DNA of 64,000 nucleotides from Dermabacter vaginalis (GCF_001678905.1 NZ_CP012117.1:558001-622000); one strand, 5' to 3'; counted from the first letter of the stretch, positions 27,145-37,468 are shown. Notes: a model not told the origin generated them from the letters alone. Translations and numbers: made by a program.

Positions 27145-28611
27145 CTAGAGCTCGAGGTCGTCCTCGGCGATGGGATCAGAGCTGTCGAGCGCGGGGATTG
27201 CCCCCGTGGCGGTTGCCCTGTACGGCTGGGTCATGCGCGCCGGCGTAAGGATTTCATCGAGGTGCCCCTCGCTCACAAGGCCCCTCTCGAGCACGATTTC
27301 GCGCACCGATTTACCCGTGTGAAGGGCTTGCGAAGCAATATCTGAGGATGCCGCATAGCCGATCACGGGCACGAGAGCCGTGACGATCCCGATCGAACGC
27401 TCGAGGTTGCCCGCGAGCACGTTCTCGTTGACCGTGATGCCTTTGATGCAGCGCTCGGTCAGGGTACGCATCGCGCGCGTCATGATGCGCGTCGAGTTGA
27501 GGATGTTGTAGGCAATCACGGGCTCGAACGCGTTGAGCTGGAGTTGTCCGCCTTCGGCGGCGAGCGTCACCGTGAGGTCGTTGCCGATCACTTGAAAAGC
27601 GACCTGGTTGACCACTTCGGGGATCACGGGGTTGACCTTCCCCGGCATGATCGAACTTCCCGGCTGGACGGCGGGAAGGTTGATTTCGTTGAAACCCGCG
27701 CGCGGACCCGAGGAGAGAAGGCGCAGGTCATTACAGATCTTTGAGATCTTGACCGCGATGCGCTTCAGCACGCTCGAGAAGGTCACAAACGCGCCCGTGT
27801 CGCTTGTGGCCTCGACGAGGTCAGCCGCGAGGGTGAATTCCTTGCCCGTGATGCGGGTGAGTTCCTCAACGACGAGCGAGGCATACTTCGGGTCGGTCGT
27901 GATGCCCGTACCGATCGCGGTCGCGCCCATATTGATTTCGCGGAAGAAGCGTGCGGTACGCGTGAGCCTCTCGACATCCTCACTCATGGTCGTCGCCCAC
28001 GCGTGGAACTCCTGCCCCACGGTCATGGGCACCGCGTCCTGCATTTGTGTGCGGCCCATCTTGAGCACGTGGTCGAACTCTTCGCCTTTCGCGCTCAGCG
28101 CATCGATGAGGCCTTGCATCGCATCGGCGAGATCGGGAAAGCTCAGCAGGATCGCAAGCCGCACCGCGGTGGGATAGACGTCATTGGTGGATTGACCGAA
28201 GTTCACGTCGTTGTTGGGGTGGAGGTACTCGTACTCGCCGCGCGCGTGCCCGAGGATTTCGAGACCGCGGTTCGCGATGACCTCGTTGGCGTTCATGTTC
28301 GTGCTCGTGCCCGCACCGCCCTGGATGAGGTCGACCACGAAATGCTCGTGATGCTCGCCATTTTCGATCTCCGTGCAGGCCTTCGCGATCGCGTCTGCCT
28401 TGGCTTTCTCGAGTCCGCCGAGACGCTGGTTGGAACGTGCTGCCGCGTGCTTGACGTAGGCGAGTGCTCGCACGAGCGACGGGAAATGGTGGAGGCGGAA
28501 GTCCGAGATCCGGAAGTTTTCGAGGGCCCTGAGGGTCTGAACGCCGTAAAGGGCGTCGGCGGGAACTTCGCGGTCTCCGAGCAGGTCATGCTCGATGCGC
28601 ACGTCGGTCAT
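27145..28611 (-). CDS. aspA: aspartate ammonia-lyase (aspartase)
   Basis: This is a 488-residue protein from the ATG at 28611; a GTG at 28623 would add four residues. It belongs to the fumarase/aspartase superfamily, with the catalytic-loop signature GSSIMPGKVNPVIPEV. QSTNDVYPTAVRLA and MGRTQMQDAVPMT are also present. It deaminates aspartate to fumarate and ammonia, feeding fumarate to respiration or the citric acid cycle. Fumarase class II is the main alternative. The DVYPTAVRLA and EVVNQVAFQVIGND forms favour aspartase. It is convergent with ppk2. Confidence 0.9.
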   Translation of the reverse strand: MTDVRIEHDLLGDREVPADALYGVQTLRALENFRISDFRLHHFPSLVRALAYVKHAAARSNQRLGGLEKAKADAIAKACTEIENGEHHEHFVVDLIQGGAGTSTNMNANEVIANRGLEILGHARGEYEYLHPNNDVNFGQSTNDVYPTAVRLAILLSFPDLADAMQGLIDALSAKGEEFDHVLKMGRTQMQDAVPMTVGQEFHAWATTMSEDVERLTRTARFFREINMGATAIGTGITTDPKYASLVVEELTRITGKEFTLAADLVEATSDTGAFVTFSSVLKRIAVKISKICNDLRLLSSGPRAGFNEINLPAVQPGSSIMPGKVNPVIPEVVNQVAFQVIGNDLTVTLAAEGGQLQLNAFEPVIAYNILNSTRIMTRAMRTLTERCIKGITVNENVLAGNLERSIGIVTALVPVIGYAASSDIASQALHTGKSVREIVLERGLVSEGHLDEILTPARMTQPYRATATGAIPALDSSDPIAEDDLEL

Positions 28612-28709
28612 GTGATGGTTCACGTCCTTGTGGTGAGGCAGGCGGTACTGCGTGGCGCCGCGATCAATGCGGTATCTCTAGCCTAACCACCTCGGGCTAC
28701 CATGGAGGC

Positions 28710-28997
28710 GTGAATCGATCGCCCTATTCCCTTGGCGCTGCCGTGTATCGCCAGCGGCTTTTGCTTGTGACGCTGGGGTTTGTCTTTTTTGTGGTGCTCC
28801 CGATCGGGCTTATTTTTTCTGTCCCGACCGCCGGATACATGCTCTCGGCGCTGCTCTTCGCTCTCGCGGCCGTGCGACTCTTCCTCCCCGTGGAGGCGCT
28901 CGGCGCGCTCGTGGTGAGGCGCCGCTCGGTTGATGTCGCGACGATTCTTCTCCTCGCGGTCCTCATTTTTGTGCTCGCCTCGAGCCCTGGGCTTTAA
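28710..28997 (+). CDS. DUF3017 family membrane protein
   Basis: This 95-residue protein has three hydrophobic helices (residues about 18-38, 42-60 and 75-92) separated by arginine-rich turns. It resembles DUF3017, a small actinobacterial family often encoded near purH and folD. The start is GTG at 28710 with GGAGG unusually close upstream, so the exact start is uncertain. The function is unknown. Confidence 0.7.
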   Translation: MNRSPYSLGAAVYRQRLLLVTLGFVFFVVLPIGLIFSVPTAGYMLSALLFALAAVRLFLPVEALGALVVRRRSVDVATILLLAVLIFVLASSPGL

Positions 28998-29032
28998 CCG
29001 GACTACGCGGCCCCGACCCGGCGGCCCCGGTG

Positions 29033-29689
29033 TCAATTTTCGGCACCGCTGAAGGTGACTCGTCCCGTTTCGAGGTCGTAAATAGCGTGGGCGAGTTCAA
29101 GGTCGCCGGCCTCGTGCGCGGCACGAATGAGAGGCGAGCGCGCATAGACCTCCGCCCTCGCTGCCGCGGTATTTCGGGCGGCCTGGGTCATGGGTCGAGG
29201 GGCATCGGTGAGGGCAGGAGTTTTGAGGTGAGTCTCGCCAGAGCCGGCCCCCAAACGCCGTGAAATCTGTTCGGCGAGCGCATTGAGGTGCCCCGGAAGG
29301 AGAACGAGGGGCGCTCCCGATGCTCGCTGAGCCATGAGGGATTCGGCCGCGGCCACGGCCCCGCAGCCCTCGTGACCGAGCACGAGGATCAGGGGAACCG
29401 AAAGCTCGTGAACGGCAAACTCAAGGGAAGCAAGCACCGCATTCTCGACCATTTGCCCGGCCGAACGAACGACGAACAGGTCGCCGAGGCCGCAATCGAA
29501 CACGATCTCGGGAGGCACGCGCGAATCGGCGCACGAGAAGACCGCCGCGAACGGCGCCTGGCCCGAGGACACACCGAGACGCCGATCCTCATCGCTGTGG
29601 GGGTGACGGGTCGTACCGTTAGCGAATCGGGCGTTGCCTTCGCTCAGGCGTGCGAGCGATTCGTGCGCGTGGATTGCGGTGTGTGCCAT
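29033..29689 (-). CDS. beta-class carbonic anhydrase
   Basis: The ATG at 29689 has AAAGGA 8 nt upstream and gives 218 residues. The zinc ligands lie in FSCADSRVPPE (Cys and Asp) and GHEGCGAVAAA (His and Cys), the standard beta-carbonic anhydrase set. It interconverts carbon dioxide and bicarbonate in the cytosol, supplying carboxylases and purine synthesis. No signal peptide is seen. It is divergent from the ThrE-like gene with 51 nt between starts. Confidence 0.93.
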   Translation of the reverse strand: MAHTAIHAHESLARLSEGNARFANGTTRHPHSDEDRRLGVSSGQAPFAAVFSCADSRVPPEIVFDCGLGDLFVVRSAGQMVENAVLASLEFAVHELSVPLILVLGHEGCGAVAAAESLMAQRASGAPLVLLPGHLNALAEQISRRLGAGSGETHLKTPALTDAPRPMTQAARNTAAARAEVYARSPLIRAAHEAGDLELAHAIYDLETGRVTFSGAEN

Positions 29690-29740
29690 TCGTTGATCCT
29701 TTCCGTGCGCGGCCTGCCGGCCGTGTGCCACGATGGTGGG

Positions 29741-31303
29741 GTGAGCACTTCCCTGACCCGCCTGCACCAGGTATTCGAACTCGCCATGCGTATCGGTGAG
29801 GTCATGATTTCGAACGGTGCCGCAGCGGCCGACGTGACCGCGACAATGCTACGCGTCACCGCGTCTTCTGGCATCCGCAACGTGTCGGTGCAAACGACTC
29901 TGACGGAAGTCTCAGTGTCCTATTATCAGGACACGCAATCGGCGCCGTTTACGCGCATTCGCACCGCGGGCGGTTACACCTACGACTTCACGAAGCTTGA
30001 TCGGGTCGACCAGATCACGAGCAAGTACGTGAAGGGTGAGATGGGCCTTCACGAAGCACTCCTTGCCGTCGATCGTGTGCGCTCGATGAAGCGGTTCTAT
30101 GGCCCGATAGTGACGACGCTCGCATGGATCCTCATGGGTGGTGCATGCGCGATGTTCTTCGGCGCAGGCATTCTCGTGACGGTCTTCGCGGCCCTCGCCG
30201 CGGGCGTGCTGTGGCAGGTGTACATTCTTTTCGACAAGATGCGCTTTCCGGTGTTCTACGCCCAGATCGCGGGCGGGTTCATCGTCGTGCTCATCTCGCT
30301 CATCGTGAATAGGCTCGACCCCACGGCAAACTCCTCCCTCGTGGTGGTCGCGTGCCTGGTCATGGTGCTCGCGGGTTCGACGTCGGTAGGCGCGATGCAG
30401 GACGCGATCACGGGGTGGTACGTCACGGCCGCGGGGCGCTTGCTCGAGACGTTCATGCTCACGGTCGGTGCCGTGATCGGCATCCGTGGCGGCATGCTCG
30501 TTGCCGACTGGGTTGGGGCAGATATTTCGATTACGTCGACGGTGCCGGCGACGCTTATTTCCACCTTGCTCGTGGCGATCGCGGGGGCGTTCATCGGGCT
30601 CGGCTATGCGGTGGGTTTTCAGGTACCGCCGCGCCTTTTGCACTGGGTGACACTCCTGCCGGGCTTTACCGCGACTTCGGCGTTTGTGATCGAAGTTGCG
30701 GGGCTTGAACGCGCGTGGGCGACGGGAATCACCGCGTTCTTCGTTGGCGTTTTCGCGGTGGCGATCTCGCAGCACGCGAAAGCGTACGTCAATATCCTCA
30801 TTGCCCCCGCGATTATCACGATGGTGCCGGGATCCGTGATTTACCGCGGTCTTCTTGGCTTCAGCGACGGCAGCAACACGGGTGCGAGCTATCTGTTGCT
30901 GGCGTGTGAGATCGCGATCGCGATCTCGGCGGGCGTGATTCTTGGCGAGCTCGTCGCGAGCCATGTCGTCACACTCCTTGCGAGCGGGCGTGTGCGCGTG
31001 CCCACTATTTCGCAGCCGTTCGGCACGAATCGTCACCGCCGTATGGTGACCTTCAGGCGCCGTCGTAAACCTGGCGCTCTCACGACCGCGATTCCCGTCG
31101 TCCACCTCGATCCGGACGAGCTCGACCCCACGATCGATATCGAGGCCGGTCCTGACTGGCGCGAGGATCTTGAGAACCTCCAGCCGGACACGCGCGAATC
31201 GGGATTCGAAATCGTGGAGATGGCCCCCGAAGACATCGAGATGCCGGCGATCCGCGCCGATGAAAGCGCAGACAAGGACACACAATCTTCCGAGCCCCTC
31301 TAA
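29741..31303 (+). CDS. threonine/serine exporter family protein (ThrE type)
   Basis: The GTG at 29741 gives 520 residues. The N-terminal DUF1212 region (MRIGEVMISNGAAAADV, VQTTLTEVSVSYY) precedes about ten membrane helices with GLGYAVGFQVPPRLLHW and APAIITMVPGSVIYRGLLGF. This is the two-part ThrE arrangement, with both halves in one chain as in Corynebacterium. It is a probable efflux carrier for threonine and serine. A C-terminal tail of ~80 charged residues is predicted to be cytosolic. galK begins 10 nt after the stop. Confidence 0.88.
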   Translation: MSTSLTRLHQVFELAMRIGEVMISNGAAAADVTATMLRVTASSGIRNVSVQTTLTEVSVSYYQDTQSAPFTRIRTAGGYTYDFTKLDRVDQITSKYVKGEMGLHEALLAVDRVRSMKRFYGPIVTTLAWILMGGACAMFFGAGILVTVFAALAAGVLWQVYILFDKMRFPVFYAQIAGGFIVVLISLIVNRLDPTANSSLVVVACLVMVLAGSTSVGAMQDAITGWYVTAAGRLLETFMLTVGAVIGIRGGMLVADWVGADISITSTVPATLISTLLVAIAGAFIGLGYAVGFQVPPRLLHWVTLLPGFTATSAFVIEVAGLERAWATGITAFFVGVFAVAISQHAKAYVNILIAPAIITMVPGSVIYRGLLGFSDGSNTGASYLLLACEIAIAISAGVILGELVASHVVTLLASGRVRVPTISQPFGTNRHRRMVTFRRRRKPGALTTAIPVVHLDPDELDPTIDIEAGPDWREDLENLQPDTRESGFEIVEMAPEDIEMPAIRADESADKDTQSSEPL

Positions 31304-31313
31304 ACTTGTGGGT

Positions 31314-32513
31314 ATGACTGAGTTGCATGCTGCTCCCCACGACGCCGATGCCATCGAGAAGGTTTCCCGCGAATTTAGGGAGGCTTTCGGCAGCGAACCG
31401 GAGGGTGTGTTTTCGGCCCCCGGCCGCGTGAACATCATCGGCGAACACGTGGACTACCAGCAGGGCCTGTGTGTGCCCATGGCAATCTCGCACCGCTGTT
31501 TCGTTGCCGCGCGGCGCACTGATGCGGGCGTCGTGCGGATGCGTTCGGTGCAATCCAGCGAGACGGTCGAGGCTCCCGCTGAGGGGCTGGCCCCCGGCGC
31601 GGTGGACGGTTGGGCGTCCTATGTGGCGGGCGTCGTGTGGGCGCTCGCGGACCGCTTTGACGGGGGAGTCGCGAGCGGCGTCGATCTGCTGATTGACGGC
31701 TACGTTCCGCTCGGCGCGGGGCTCAGTTCGAGCGCAGCCCTCGAATGCGCGGTTGCCGCGGCGATTGAGGAACTGTGCAAACTCGGCACCACGCCGCACG
31801 AACGGATCCGCGCGGCGATCAAGGCAGAAACGGAATTCGCAGGAGCGGCCACGGGCGGGCTCGACCAGTCCGCGTCAATCCTCTGCGAGGAGGGCCACGC
31901 AATTCTTCTCGACTGCCGGGATTTTTCGACGACGTCCGTTCCTTGGGACCTCGCCGGTCAGGGTCTCGCGCTGCTCATCATTGACACGCGTGCCCCGCAC
32001 AGCCTCGTGGGCGGCGAGTATGCGGAGCGCAGGGCGCAGGCCGAAGCGGGGGCGCGTGCGCTGGGCGTGGAAAGCTTGCGGGATGTCCCGTTCGAGGGGG
32101 CTTCCGACGTTTGCCGTGGCATCACCGATCCCGTGGTCCAAAGGCGCAGCAGGCACATCATCAATGAGATCGAGCGCGTGCGCGAGTTCGCCGAGATTCT
32201 TGAGACGGGCTCGATTCGCGAAGGCCTTGGACGCATTGCCGAGCTGCTCAATGCTTCGCACGACTCCCTTCGCGACGACTACGAGGTGACCGTTCCGGAG
32301 CTCGATGTCGCGGTGGAGGCGGCACGCGAAGCAGGTGCCCACGGCGCGCGTATGACGGGCGGCGGCTTCGGCGGAAGCGTGATCGCGCTTGTGGAGGCGG
32401 AGCGCGTTGAGGCCGTGGCGGGCGCGGTGGAGAGCGCCTTCGCCGAGCATTCCTTTACCGAACCGGTGTTCTTCCTCGCGACGCCGAGCCGCGGCGCCGG
32501 ACGCGACCGCTAG
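31314..32513 (+). CDS. galK: galactokinase
   Basis: This 399-residue GHMP kinase has the true galactokinase signature PGRVNIIGEHVDYQQG. The phosphate loop VPLGAGLSSSAALECA and the C-terminal MTGGGFGGSVIALV are also present. It phosphorylates galactose at C1 at the entry of the Leloir pathway. galT and galE are not in the window. It follows the ThrE-like gene by 10 nt and may be read through from it. A second, divergent GHMP kinase lies at 8253. Confidence 0.93.
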   Translation: MTELHAAPHDADAIEKVSREFREAFGSEPEGVFSAPGRVNIIGEHVDYQQGLCVPMAISHRCFVAARRTDAGVVRMRSVQSSETVEAPAEGLAPGAVDGWASYVAGVVWALADRFDGGVASGVDLLIDGYVPLGAGLSSSAALECAVAAAIEELCKLGTTPHERIRAAIKAETEFAGAATGGLDQSASILCEEGHAILLDCRDFSTTSVPWDLAGQGLALLIIDTRAPHSLVGGEYAERRAQAEAGARALGVESLRDVPFEGASDVCRGITDPVVQRRSRHIINEIERVREFAEILETGSIREGLGRIAELLNASHDSLRDDYEVTVPELDVAVEAAREAGAHGARMTGGGFGGSVIALVEAERVEAVAGAVESAFAEHSFTEPVFFLATPSRGAGRDR

Positions 32514-32519
32514 GAGTCT

Positions 32520-33566
32520 TTAGCCTTCACCCTCGTACCAGGCGCTCACGCGTGCGAGCTGCGCGTGCTTCTCCGTCTCGCTCATGCGCGATGCGCGGAT
32601 GGATCCCGCGGCGAGATCCGCGATCTCTCGATCGGTCATGCCCATCGCGCGAACGGCTTCGTATTGCGCGAGCAGTCGTGAGCCAAAGAGGAGCGGGTCG
32701 TCGGCGCCGAGGGCGATTGTTGCGCCGTAGCGGGCTAGCTGTGGCACGGGCACGTCGCTGATATCGCGGTAGACGCCGAGGGACACATTTGATGCCGGGC
32801 ACACTTCGAGCGCAATATCGCGTTCGACGAGTGTCTCGAGCAGGCGGGGGTCTTCGATCGAGCGTACGCCGTGGCCGAGACGCGTGGGCTCGAGGGAGTC
32901 GACAACCTCGTGAATGTGGGGCGGGCCGAGGAGTTCGCCACCGTGGGGCATCGACGCGAGACCGCCGTGGCGGGCGATCCGAAAAGCCGCCGCAAAAGAG
33001 CTCGTGTCGCCGCGTCGCTCATCGTTGGAGAGGCCAAAGCCCATCACGGTGCCCGCGTACTGCACGGCGAGGCGCGCGAGAATACGCGCATCGAGGGGGT
33101 GGCGCATTCGGCTCGCCGCAACGATGATTCCCATGGAGATGCCGAGATCGCGCTCGATGGCGCGCGCTTCGTCCACGATAATCTCGATCGCGGGGGTGAG
33201 GCCGCCGACGAACGGGGCGTAACTTGTGGGGTCGATCTGGAGTTCGAGTCTCACCGAGCCCTCGGCGAGATCGTCTTCGGCCGCTTCGCGCAAGAGGCGG
33301 CGCATGATGGTCTCCGAGTTGACGACCTTGCGCGCCGCGTCGTAAAAGCGCTGAAAGCGAAACCAGCCGCGCGCGCTCGGCTCGACCTTGAGCGCCGTTT
33401 GCTCCGCGAGGGTGCGCGGTAGCCGCAGGTTCTGCGTCGAGGCGAGTTCCTGAAGCGTGTCGTGGCGCATCGATCCCGTGAAGTGCAAGTGCAAATGCGC
33501 CTTGGGGAGGGTGCGCAGGTCACGCTCACCTTCGCGGCGGGGGGCGTGAGTGCCGACGTTAGCCAT
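32520..33566 (-). CDS. add: adenosine deaminase family protein
   Basis: This 348-residue amidohydrolase has the metal pair in HLHLHFTGS (His26 and His28), the region MPHGGELLG with the catalytic glutamate, LGHGVRSIEDP, and the late aspartate motif GADDPLLF. Adenosine deaminases usually read HLDGS and NTDDP, so the HFTGS and GADDP variants leave substrate choice open. Adenosine is likely, but a related aminopurine is possible. It starts 3 nt after the aminotransferase gene on the same strand. Confidence 0.85.
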   Translation of the reverse strand: MANVGTHAPRREGERDLRTLPKAHLHLHFTGSMRHDTLQELASTQNLRLPRTLAEQTALKVEPSARGWFRFQRFYDAARKVVNSETIMRRLLREAAEDDLAEGSVRLELQIDPTSYAPFVGGLTPAIEIIVDEARAIERDLGISMGIIVAASRMRHPLDARILARLAVQYAGTVMGFGLSNDERRGDTSSFAAAFRIARHGGLASMPHGGELLGPPHIHEVVDSLEPTRLGHGVRSIEDPRLLETLVERDIALEVCPASNVSLGVYRDISDVPVPQLARYGATIALGADDPLLFGSRLLAQYEAVRAMGMTDREIADLAAGSIRASRMSETEKHAQLARVSAWYEGEG

Positions 33567-33569
33567 GGC

Positions 33570-34793
33570 CTAGCCGAGCACTTTCTGAAGTCGGGACACG
33601 CCTTCCGCCAAGTCGGCGTCGGAAAGCGCGTAGCTGAGGCGGAGGTGACCCGGTGCATCGAACGCTTCCCCGGGTACGAGCGCTACTTTCGCGCGCTCGA
33701 GGATGAGGGAGGCGAGTTCGGCGGAGCTTTCGACCCGCACCCCGGCGATTTCGCGGCCGAGGAGGCCTGTGACATCGGGGAAGGCGTAGAACGCGCCGCG
33801 CGGAGTGGGGAGCGAGAGGCCGTCAATCTCCCGGAGCGTGTCGCACATGGTGCGGCGTCGGCGATCGAACGCGGCTCGCATGTCATCGAGCGGTTCGGTG
33901 GGGCCCGTGAGGGCGGCGATCGCGGCCCGCTGCGCGATGTTGTTGACGTTCGAGGTCAAGTGGCTTTGAAGCCGTGCAACGCCTTTCGCAATGTCAGGGG
34001 GAGCGATAAGCCAGCCCACGCGCCAGCCCGTCATGGCAAACGTCTTTGCCACGCCGTTGAGGAGCACCGTGCGGTTCTCGAGTTCGGGGACGAGATCGAG
34101 GATTGAGTGGAACTGGGCACCGTCATACGTGAGGTGCTGGTAGATCTCGTCGGAGAGCACCCACAGATCGTTCTCGAGGGCCCAGCGGCCGAGTTCCTCC
34201 ACCTGGTGTCGCTCCATGATCGCGCCCGTGGGGTTCGAGGGCGAACACAGAAGCACCACCTTGGTGCGGGGCGTGCGCGCCGCCTCAAGTTGTTCGACCT
34301 CGGGAATGTATCCCTGATCGGCGCCAGCGCGAACTGTCACGGGAACACCTCCCGCAAGACGGATCGCCTCGGGATAGGTCGTCCAATACGGCGCGGGCAG
34401 GAGGACTTCGTCGCCCGGATCGAGGAGCGCGGCAAAGGCCTCGTAGACGGCTTGCTTGCCGCCGTTTGTGACGACGATTCGCGAGGGCTCGACGTCGAGG
34501 TTGTCGGCCTCGGAGGTTGCTCGCGCGATCGCTTCCTTAAGTTCGGGAAGGCCCGTCGCGGGGGAGTAGCGGTGATTTCTGGGGTCGCGCGCCGCGGCGA
34601 TGGCAGCTTCGACGATGTGTTCGGGCGTCGGGAAGTCTGGCTCTCCGGCGCCGAAGCCGATCACGTCCTCTCCGCTCGCGGCGAGTGCCTTCGCCTTCGC
34701 GTCAACGGCGAGGGTTGCCGACTCAGCGATCGATGCGAGACGCGCAGAAAGGCGCCGTTCGTGCTGTGCGGGGGTGGAGAGATCGAGGCTCAT
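33570..34793 (-). CDS. aspC: class I pyridoxal-phosphate aminotransferase (aspartate type)
   Basis: The ATG at 34793 gives 407 residues starting at the conserved helix ([22 protein letters not shown]). [23 protein letters not shown] and the PLP lysine region [16 protein letters not shown] are in place. The likely reaction is aspartate-oxoglutarate transamination, although the family also includes prephenate and aromatic aminotransferases. The gene leads a two-gene unit with add. Its position near secE is common in actinobacteria. Confidence 0.88.
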   Translation of the reverse strand: MSLDLSTPAQHERRLSARLASIAESATLAVDAKAKALAASGEDVIGFGAGEPDFPTPEHIVEAAIAAARDPRNHRYSPATGLPELKEAIARATSEADNLDVEPSRIVVTNGGKQAVYEAFAALLDPGDEVLLPAPYWTTYPEAIRLAGGVPVTVRAGADQGYIPEVEQLEAARTPRTKVVLLCSPSNPTGAIMERHQVEELGRWALENDLWVLSDEIYQHLTYDGAQFHSILDLVPELENRTVLLNGVAKTFAMTGWRVGWLIAPPDIAKGVARLQSHLTSNVNNIAQRAAIAALTGPTEPLDDMRAAFDRRRRTMCDTLREIDGLSLPTPRGAFYAFPDVTGLLGREIAGVRVESSAELASLILERAKVALVPGEAFDAPGHLRLSYALSDADLAEGVSRLQKVLG

Positions 34794-34930
34794 AGCTTCG
34801 ATCTTGTCAGAAAAACCATGGCGTCGTGTGAAACTGCCACGTGGGAAGCGTAAAGCAGGGCGAAGGTAGGCCGTGAGCGAAGGCATGCAAGCCGAGTGCG
34901 TCACACAATCGCTCTGAGAACGCCTGCGAC

Positions 34931-34959
34931 TAGACCTGGACGAAGGATTCGCCTATGAT
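34931..34959 (+). promoter_or_regulatory. promoter of tRNA-Trp (candidate)
   Basis: TAGACC at 34931-34936 and TATGAT at 34954-34959 are 17 bp apart, close to the major sigma factor consensus. Transcription would begin about 45 nt before the tRNA. No other promoter-like pair was found between the aminotransferase start and the tRNA. Confidence 0.55.
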
Positions 34960-35011
34960 CGTATCTGGCCCTTTTGAGGGCTTCGCTCCTCGGGCAGTGC
35001 TCGTGAAGCAC

Positions 35012-35084
35012 AGGGCAGTGGCGCAATTGGTAGCGCAACGGTCTCCAAAACCGTAGGTTGCAGGTTCGAGTCCTGTCTGCCCTG
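35012..35084 (+). tRNA. tRNA-Trp (CCA anticodon)
   Basis: A 73-nt cloverleaf is readable. The acceptor arms AGGGCAG (35012-35018) and CTGCCCT (35077-35083) pair fully, and the discriminator is G. The anticodon loop CTCCAAA carries CCA at 35045-35047, and the T-arm contains GGTTCGAGTCC. The terminal CCA is not encoded. A T-rich run (CTTTTTCTTT) follows. Its place just before secE-nusG is a conserved bacterial arrangement. Confidence 0.97.
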
Positions 35085-35155
35085 CTTTTTCTTTAAGCGG
35101 AAATCCCCAGCGCCGGATCGCCACGTCGCCGACGTGGAGATGGAGAAGGAAAACG

Positions 35156-35419
35156 ATGAGCGTTCACCCCGAGACCGATCCCACTCGTGGCGACTTCGAG
35201 CAAGAGTCGAATATCGGCACGAAGAACCCGTTTAAGGCGTGCTGGATTTTCCTTCAGCAGGTCTTCGCCGAACTGCGCAAGGTCGTCACGCCAACCGGCC
35301 GCGAGATGGTCACGTACACGATCGCGGTGGTGGCTTTCGTTGTGTGCATGATCCTTCTTGTGTTCGGCATGGACTTCGTGTTCGGCTCGCTCGCGCGCGC
35401 GCTCTTCACTGCGCACTGA
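35156..35419 (+). CDS. secE: preprotein translocase subunit SecE
   Basis: This 87-residue protein has a charged N-terminus, the amphipathic helix [20 protein letters not shown], and a single membrane helix (residues about 52-73). It is the small essential SecYEG subunit that clamps SecY. AAGGA lies just before the ATG. The position between tRNA-Trp and nusG confirms the call for such a short protein. Confidence 0.95.
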   Translation: MSVHPETDPTRGDFEQESNIGTKNPFKACWIFLQQVFAELRKVVTPTGREMVTYTIAVVAFVVCMILLVFGMDFVFGSLARALFTAH

Positions 35420-35447
35420 AAATCTTAAGAGTAAGGAAACGAAACTC

Positions 35448-36203
35448 GTGGCAGAAGACATGAACGACGACCTCGCAAACGAGGCGCTCGAGACCGCCCC
35501 GGAAACGACTGAAGCCCCGGAGAGCACCGAGGCTCCCGAAAGCGCTGAGGCGACTGAGGGCACCGAGGCCCCCGTTGTGCTTGACGCAGACTCTGAAACC
35601 ACAGTCGAAGACCCGGTCGTGGCACTCAAGCGTCACCTGCGTTCCGCCCCCGGTGAGTGGTACGTCATCCACTCGTACTCGGGGCACGAAAACCGCGTCA
35701 AGACCCAGCTGCTCACCCGCACCGAAACTCAGGACATGGAGGACTACATCTTCCAGGTCGAGGTGCCCATGGAGGATGCGACCGAGATCAAGAATGGCCA
35801 AAAGAAGGTCGTTCGCCGCGTGCGCATCCCCGGCTACGTGTATGTGCGCATGGACCTCACCGAAGCCTCGTGGCGCGTGGTGCGTGACACCCCCGGCGTG
35901 ACCGGCTTTGTGGGAAACAGCACCGATCCTGTACCTCTCTCGTTCGATGAGATTTACTCTCTGTTGGCGCCGTCGGTCAACCTGCCCGAGAAGAAGAAGT
36001 CCTCTTCGTCGAAGGCCAAGGAAAAGGCCGTTCCGGCGTTCGAGGTGGGCGAGTCTGTCACCGTGATGGACGGCCCCTTCGAGACGATGCCCGCGACCAT
36101 CGCGGACATCGACGACACCAACCAGAAACTTCGGGTTCTCGTGTCGATTTTCGGCCGCGAGACCCCGCTCGAGTTGGGCTTCGAGCAGGTCGCCAAGATC
36201 TGA
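35448..36203 (+). CDS. nusG: transcription termination/antitermination factor NusG
   Basis: The GTG at 35448 with AAGGAA 9 nt upstream gives 251 residues. An acidic N-terminal extension of ~60 residues contains imperfect TEAPES repeats. The NGN domain follows ([33 protein letters not shown]). A lysine/serine linker leads to the C-terminal KOW domain ([15 protein letters not shown]). NusG binds RNA polymerase and links it to Rho or ribosomes. Such N-terminal extensions are usual in actinobacteria. Confidence 0.96.
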   Translation: MAEDMNDDLANEALETAPETTEAPESTEAPESAEATEGTEAPVVLDADSETTVEDPVVALKRHLRSAPGEWYVIHSYSGHENRVKTQLLTRTETQDMEDYIFQVEVPMEDATEIKNGQKKVVRRVRIPGYVYVRMDLTEASWRVVRDTPGVTGFVGNSTDPVPLSFDEIYSLLAPSVNLPEKKKSSSSKAKEKAVPAFEVGESVTVMDGPFETMPATIADIDDTNQKLRVLVSIFGRETPLELGFEQVAKI

Positions 36204-36284
36204 AAACGCCCACCCGCACTCGCGGGACCGTAGTGGGAGGGTGTCGAACGGCATCCGCCCGAACCACGACAAGAAGGAAGAGCA

Positions 36285-36716
36285 ATGGCTCCCAAGAAAA
36301 AGGTCGCGAGCATTATCAAGCTCCAGATCCAGGCCGGACAGGCAACGCCTGCCCCGCCGATCGGCCCGGCACTCGGTGCCGCCGGTGTGAACATCGTTGA
36401 GTTCACCAAGGCCTACAACGCCGCCACCGAAAGCCAGCGCGGCAACATCATCCCGGTTGAGATCACCGTGTACGAGGATCGCTCGTTCACGTTCATCACG
36501 AAGACGCCGCCCGCTGCACGCCTCCTCCTCAAGGCAGCTGGCCTTGATAAGGGTTCGCCCGTGCCCCACACCCAGAAGGTGGGCAAGGTGACCATGGAGC
36601 AGGTCAAGGAGATCGCGCAGACCAAGATGCCCGATCTCAACGCAAACGATATTGACGCCGCCGCGAAGATCGTGGCTGGAACCGCGCGTTCCATGGGCAT
36701 CACGGTGGAGGGCTGA
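36285..36716 (+). CDS. rplK: 50S ribosomal protein L11
   Basis: This 143-residue protein has the canonical L11 start [20 protein letters not shown] and the rRNA-binding C-terminal domain ([16 protein letters not shown]). It forms part of the GTPase-associated centre. The strong site AAGAAGGAAGAG precedes the ATG. It is 6 nt upstream of rplA. Confidence 0.98.
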   Translation: MAPKKKVASIIKLQIQAGQATPAPPIGPALGAAGVNIVEFTKAYNAATESQRGNIIPVEITVYEDRSFTFITKTPPAARLLLKAAGLDKGSPVPHTQKVGKVTMEQVKEIAQTKMPDLNANDIDAAAKIVAGTARSMGITVEG

Positions 36717-36722
36717 TCCAAC

Positions 36723-37442
36723 ATGGCAAAGAAATCTAAGGCATTCAAGGACGCAGCTGCGCTCATCGAGGAAGGCCGCCACTATGCGCCCCTCGACGCC
36801 GTGCGCATCGTGAAGAAGTCCGGCTCCAAGAAGACCGATTCGACCGTCGAGGTCGCCATGCGCCTGAGCGTTGATCCCCGTAAGGCGGATCAGATGGTGC
36901 GCGGCACCGTCAACCTCCCGCACGGTACCGGTAAGACCGCCCGCGTCATCGTGTTCGCTACCGGCCCCCAGGCTGAGGCTGCGCGCGCCGCAGGTGCCGA
37001 TGAAGTCGGCGACGACGACCTCATCGAGAAGGTCGCTGGCGGCTGGACCGACTTCGACACCGCCGTGGCAACCCCGAACCTCATGGGTAAGGTGGGCCGC
37101 CTCGGCCGCGTGCTCGGTCCCCGTGGCCTCATGCCGAACCCCAAGACCGGCACCGTCACGATGGACACCGCCAAGGCCGTGGGCGACATCAAGGGCGGCA
37201 AGATCGACTTCCGCGTCGACCGCGCTGCAAACCTTCACTTCATCATTGGCAAGGCCTCGTTTAGCGAGCAGCAGCTCGTCGAGAACTACGTCGCGGCGCT
37301 CGAAGAGATCCTGCGACTCAAGCCGGCGAGCTCGAAGGGCCGGTACATCTCGAAGATCACGATGTCCACGACCTTCGGTCCTGGCGTCCCGATCGACGTG
37401 AACCGCACGCGTAACCTCACCGAGGAGACCGACGAGGCCTGA
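36723..37442 (+). CDS. rplA: 50S ribosomal protein L1
   Basis: This 239-residue L1 protein has the signature [19 protein letters not shown]. It builds the mobile L1 stalk and, in many bacteria, represses translation of its own rplK-rplA message. Here the operon ends with a strong terminator. rplJ does not follow directly, as it usually does; it lies 6.6 kb away. Confidence 0.98.
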   Translation: MAKKSKAFKDAAALIEEGRHYAPLDAVRIVKKSGSKKTDSTVEVAMRLSVDPRKADQMVRGTVNLPHGTGKTARVIVFATGPQAEAARAAGADEVGDDDLIEKVAGGWTDFDTAVATPNLMGKVGRLGRVLGPRGLMPNPKTGTVTMDTAKAVGDIKGGKIDFRVDRAANLHFIIGKASFSEQQLVENYVAALEEILRLKPASSKGRYISKITMSTTFGPGVPIDVNRTRNLTEETDEA

Positions 37443-37468
37443 GCCTCGCTCCTCCCGTAAGGGAAAAG

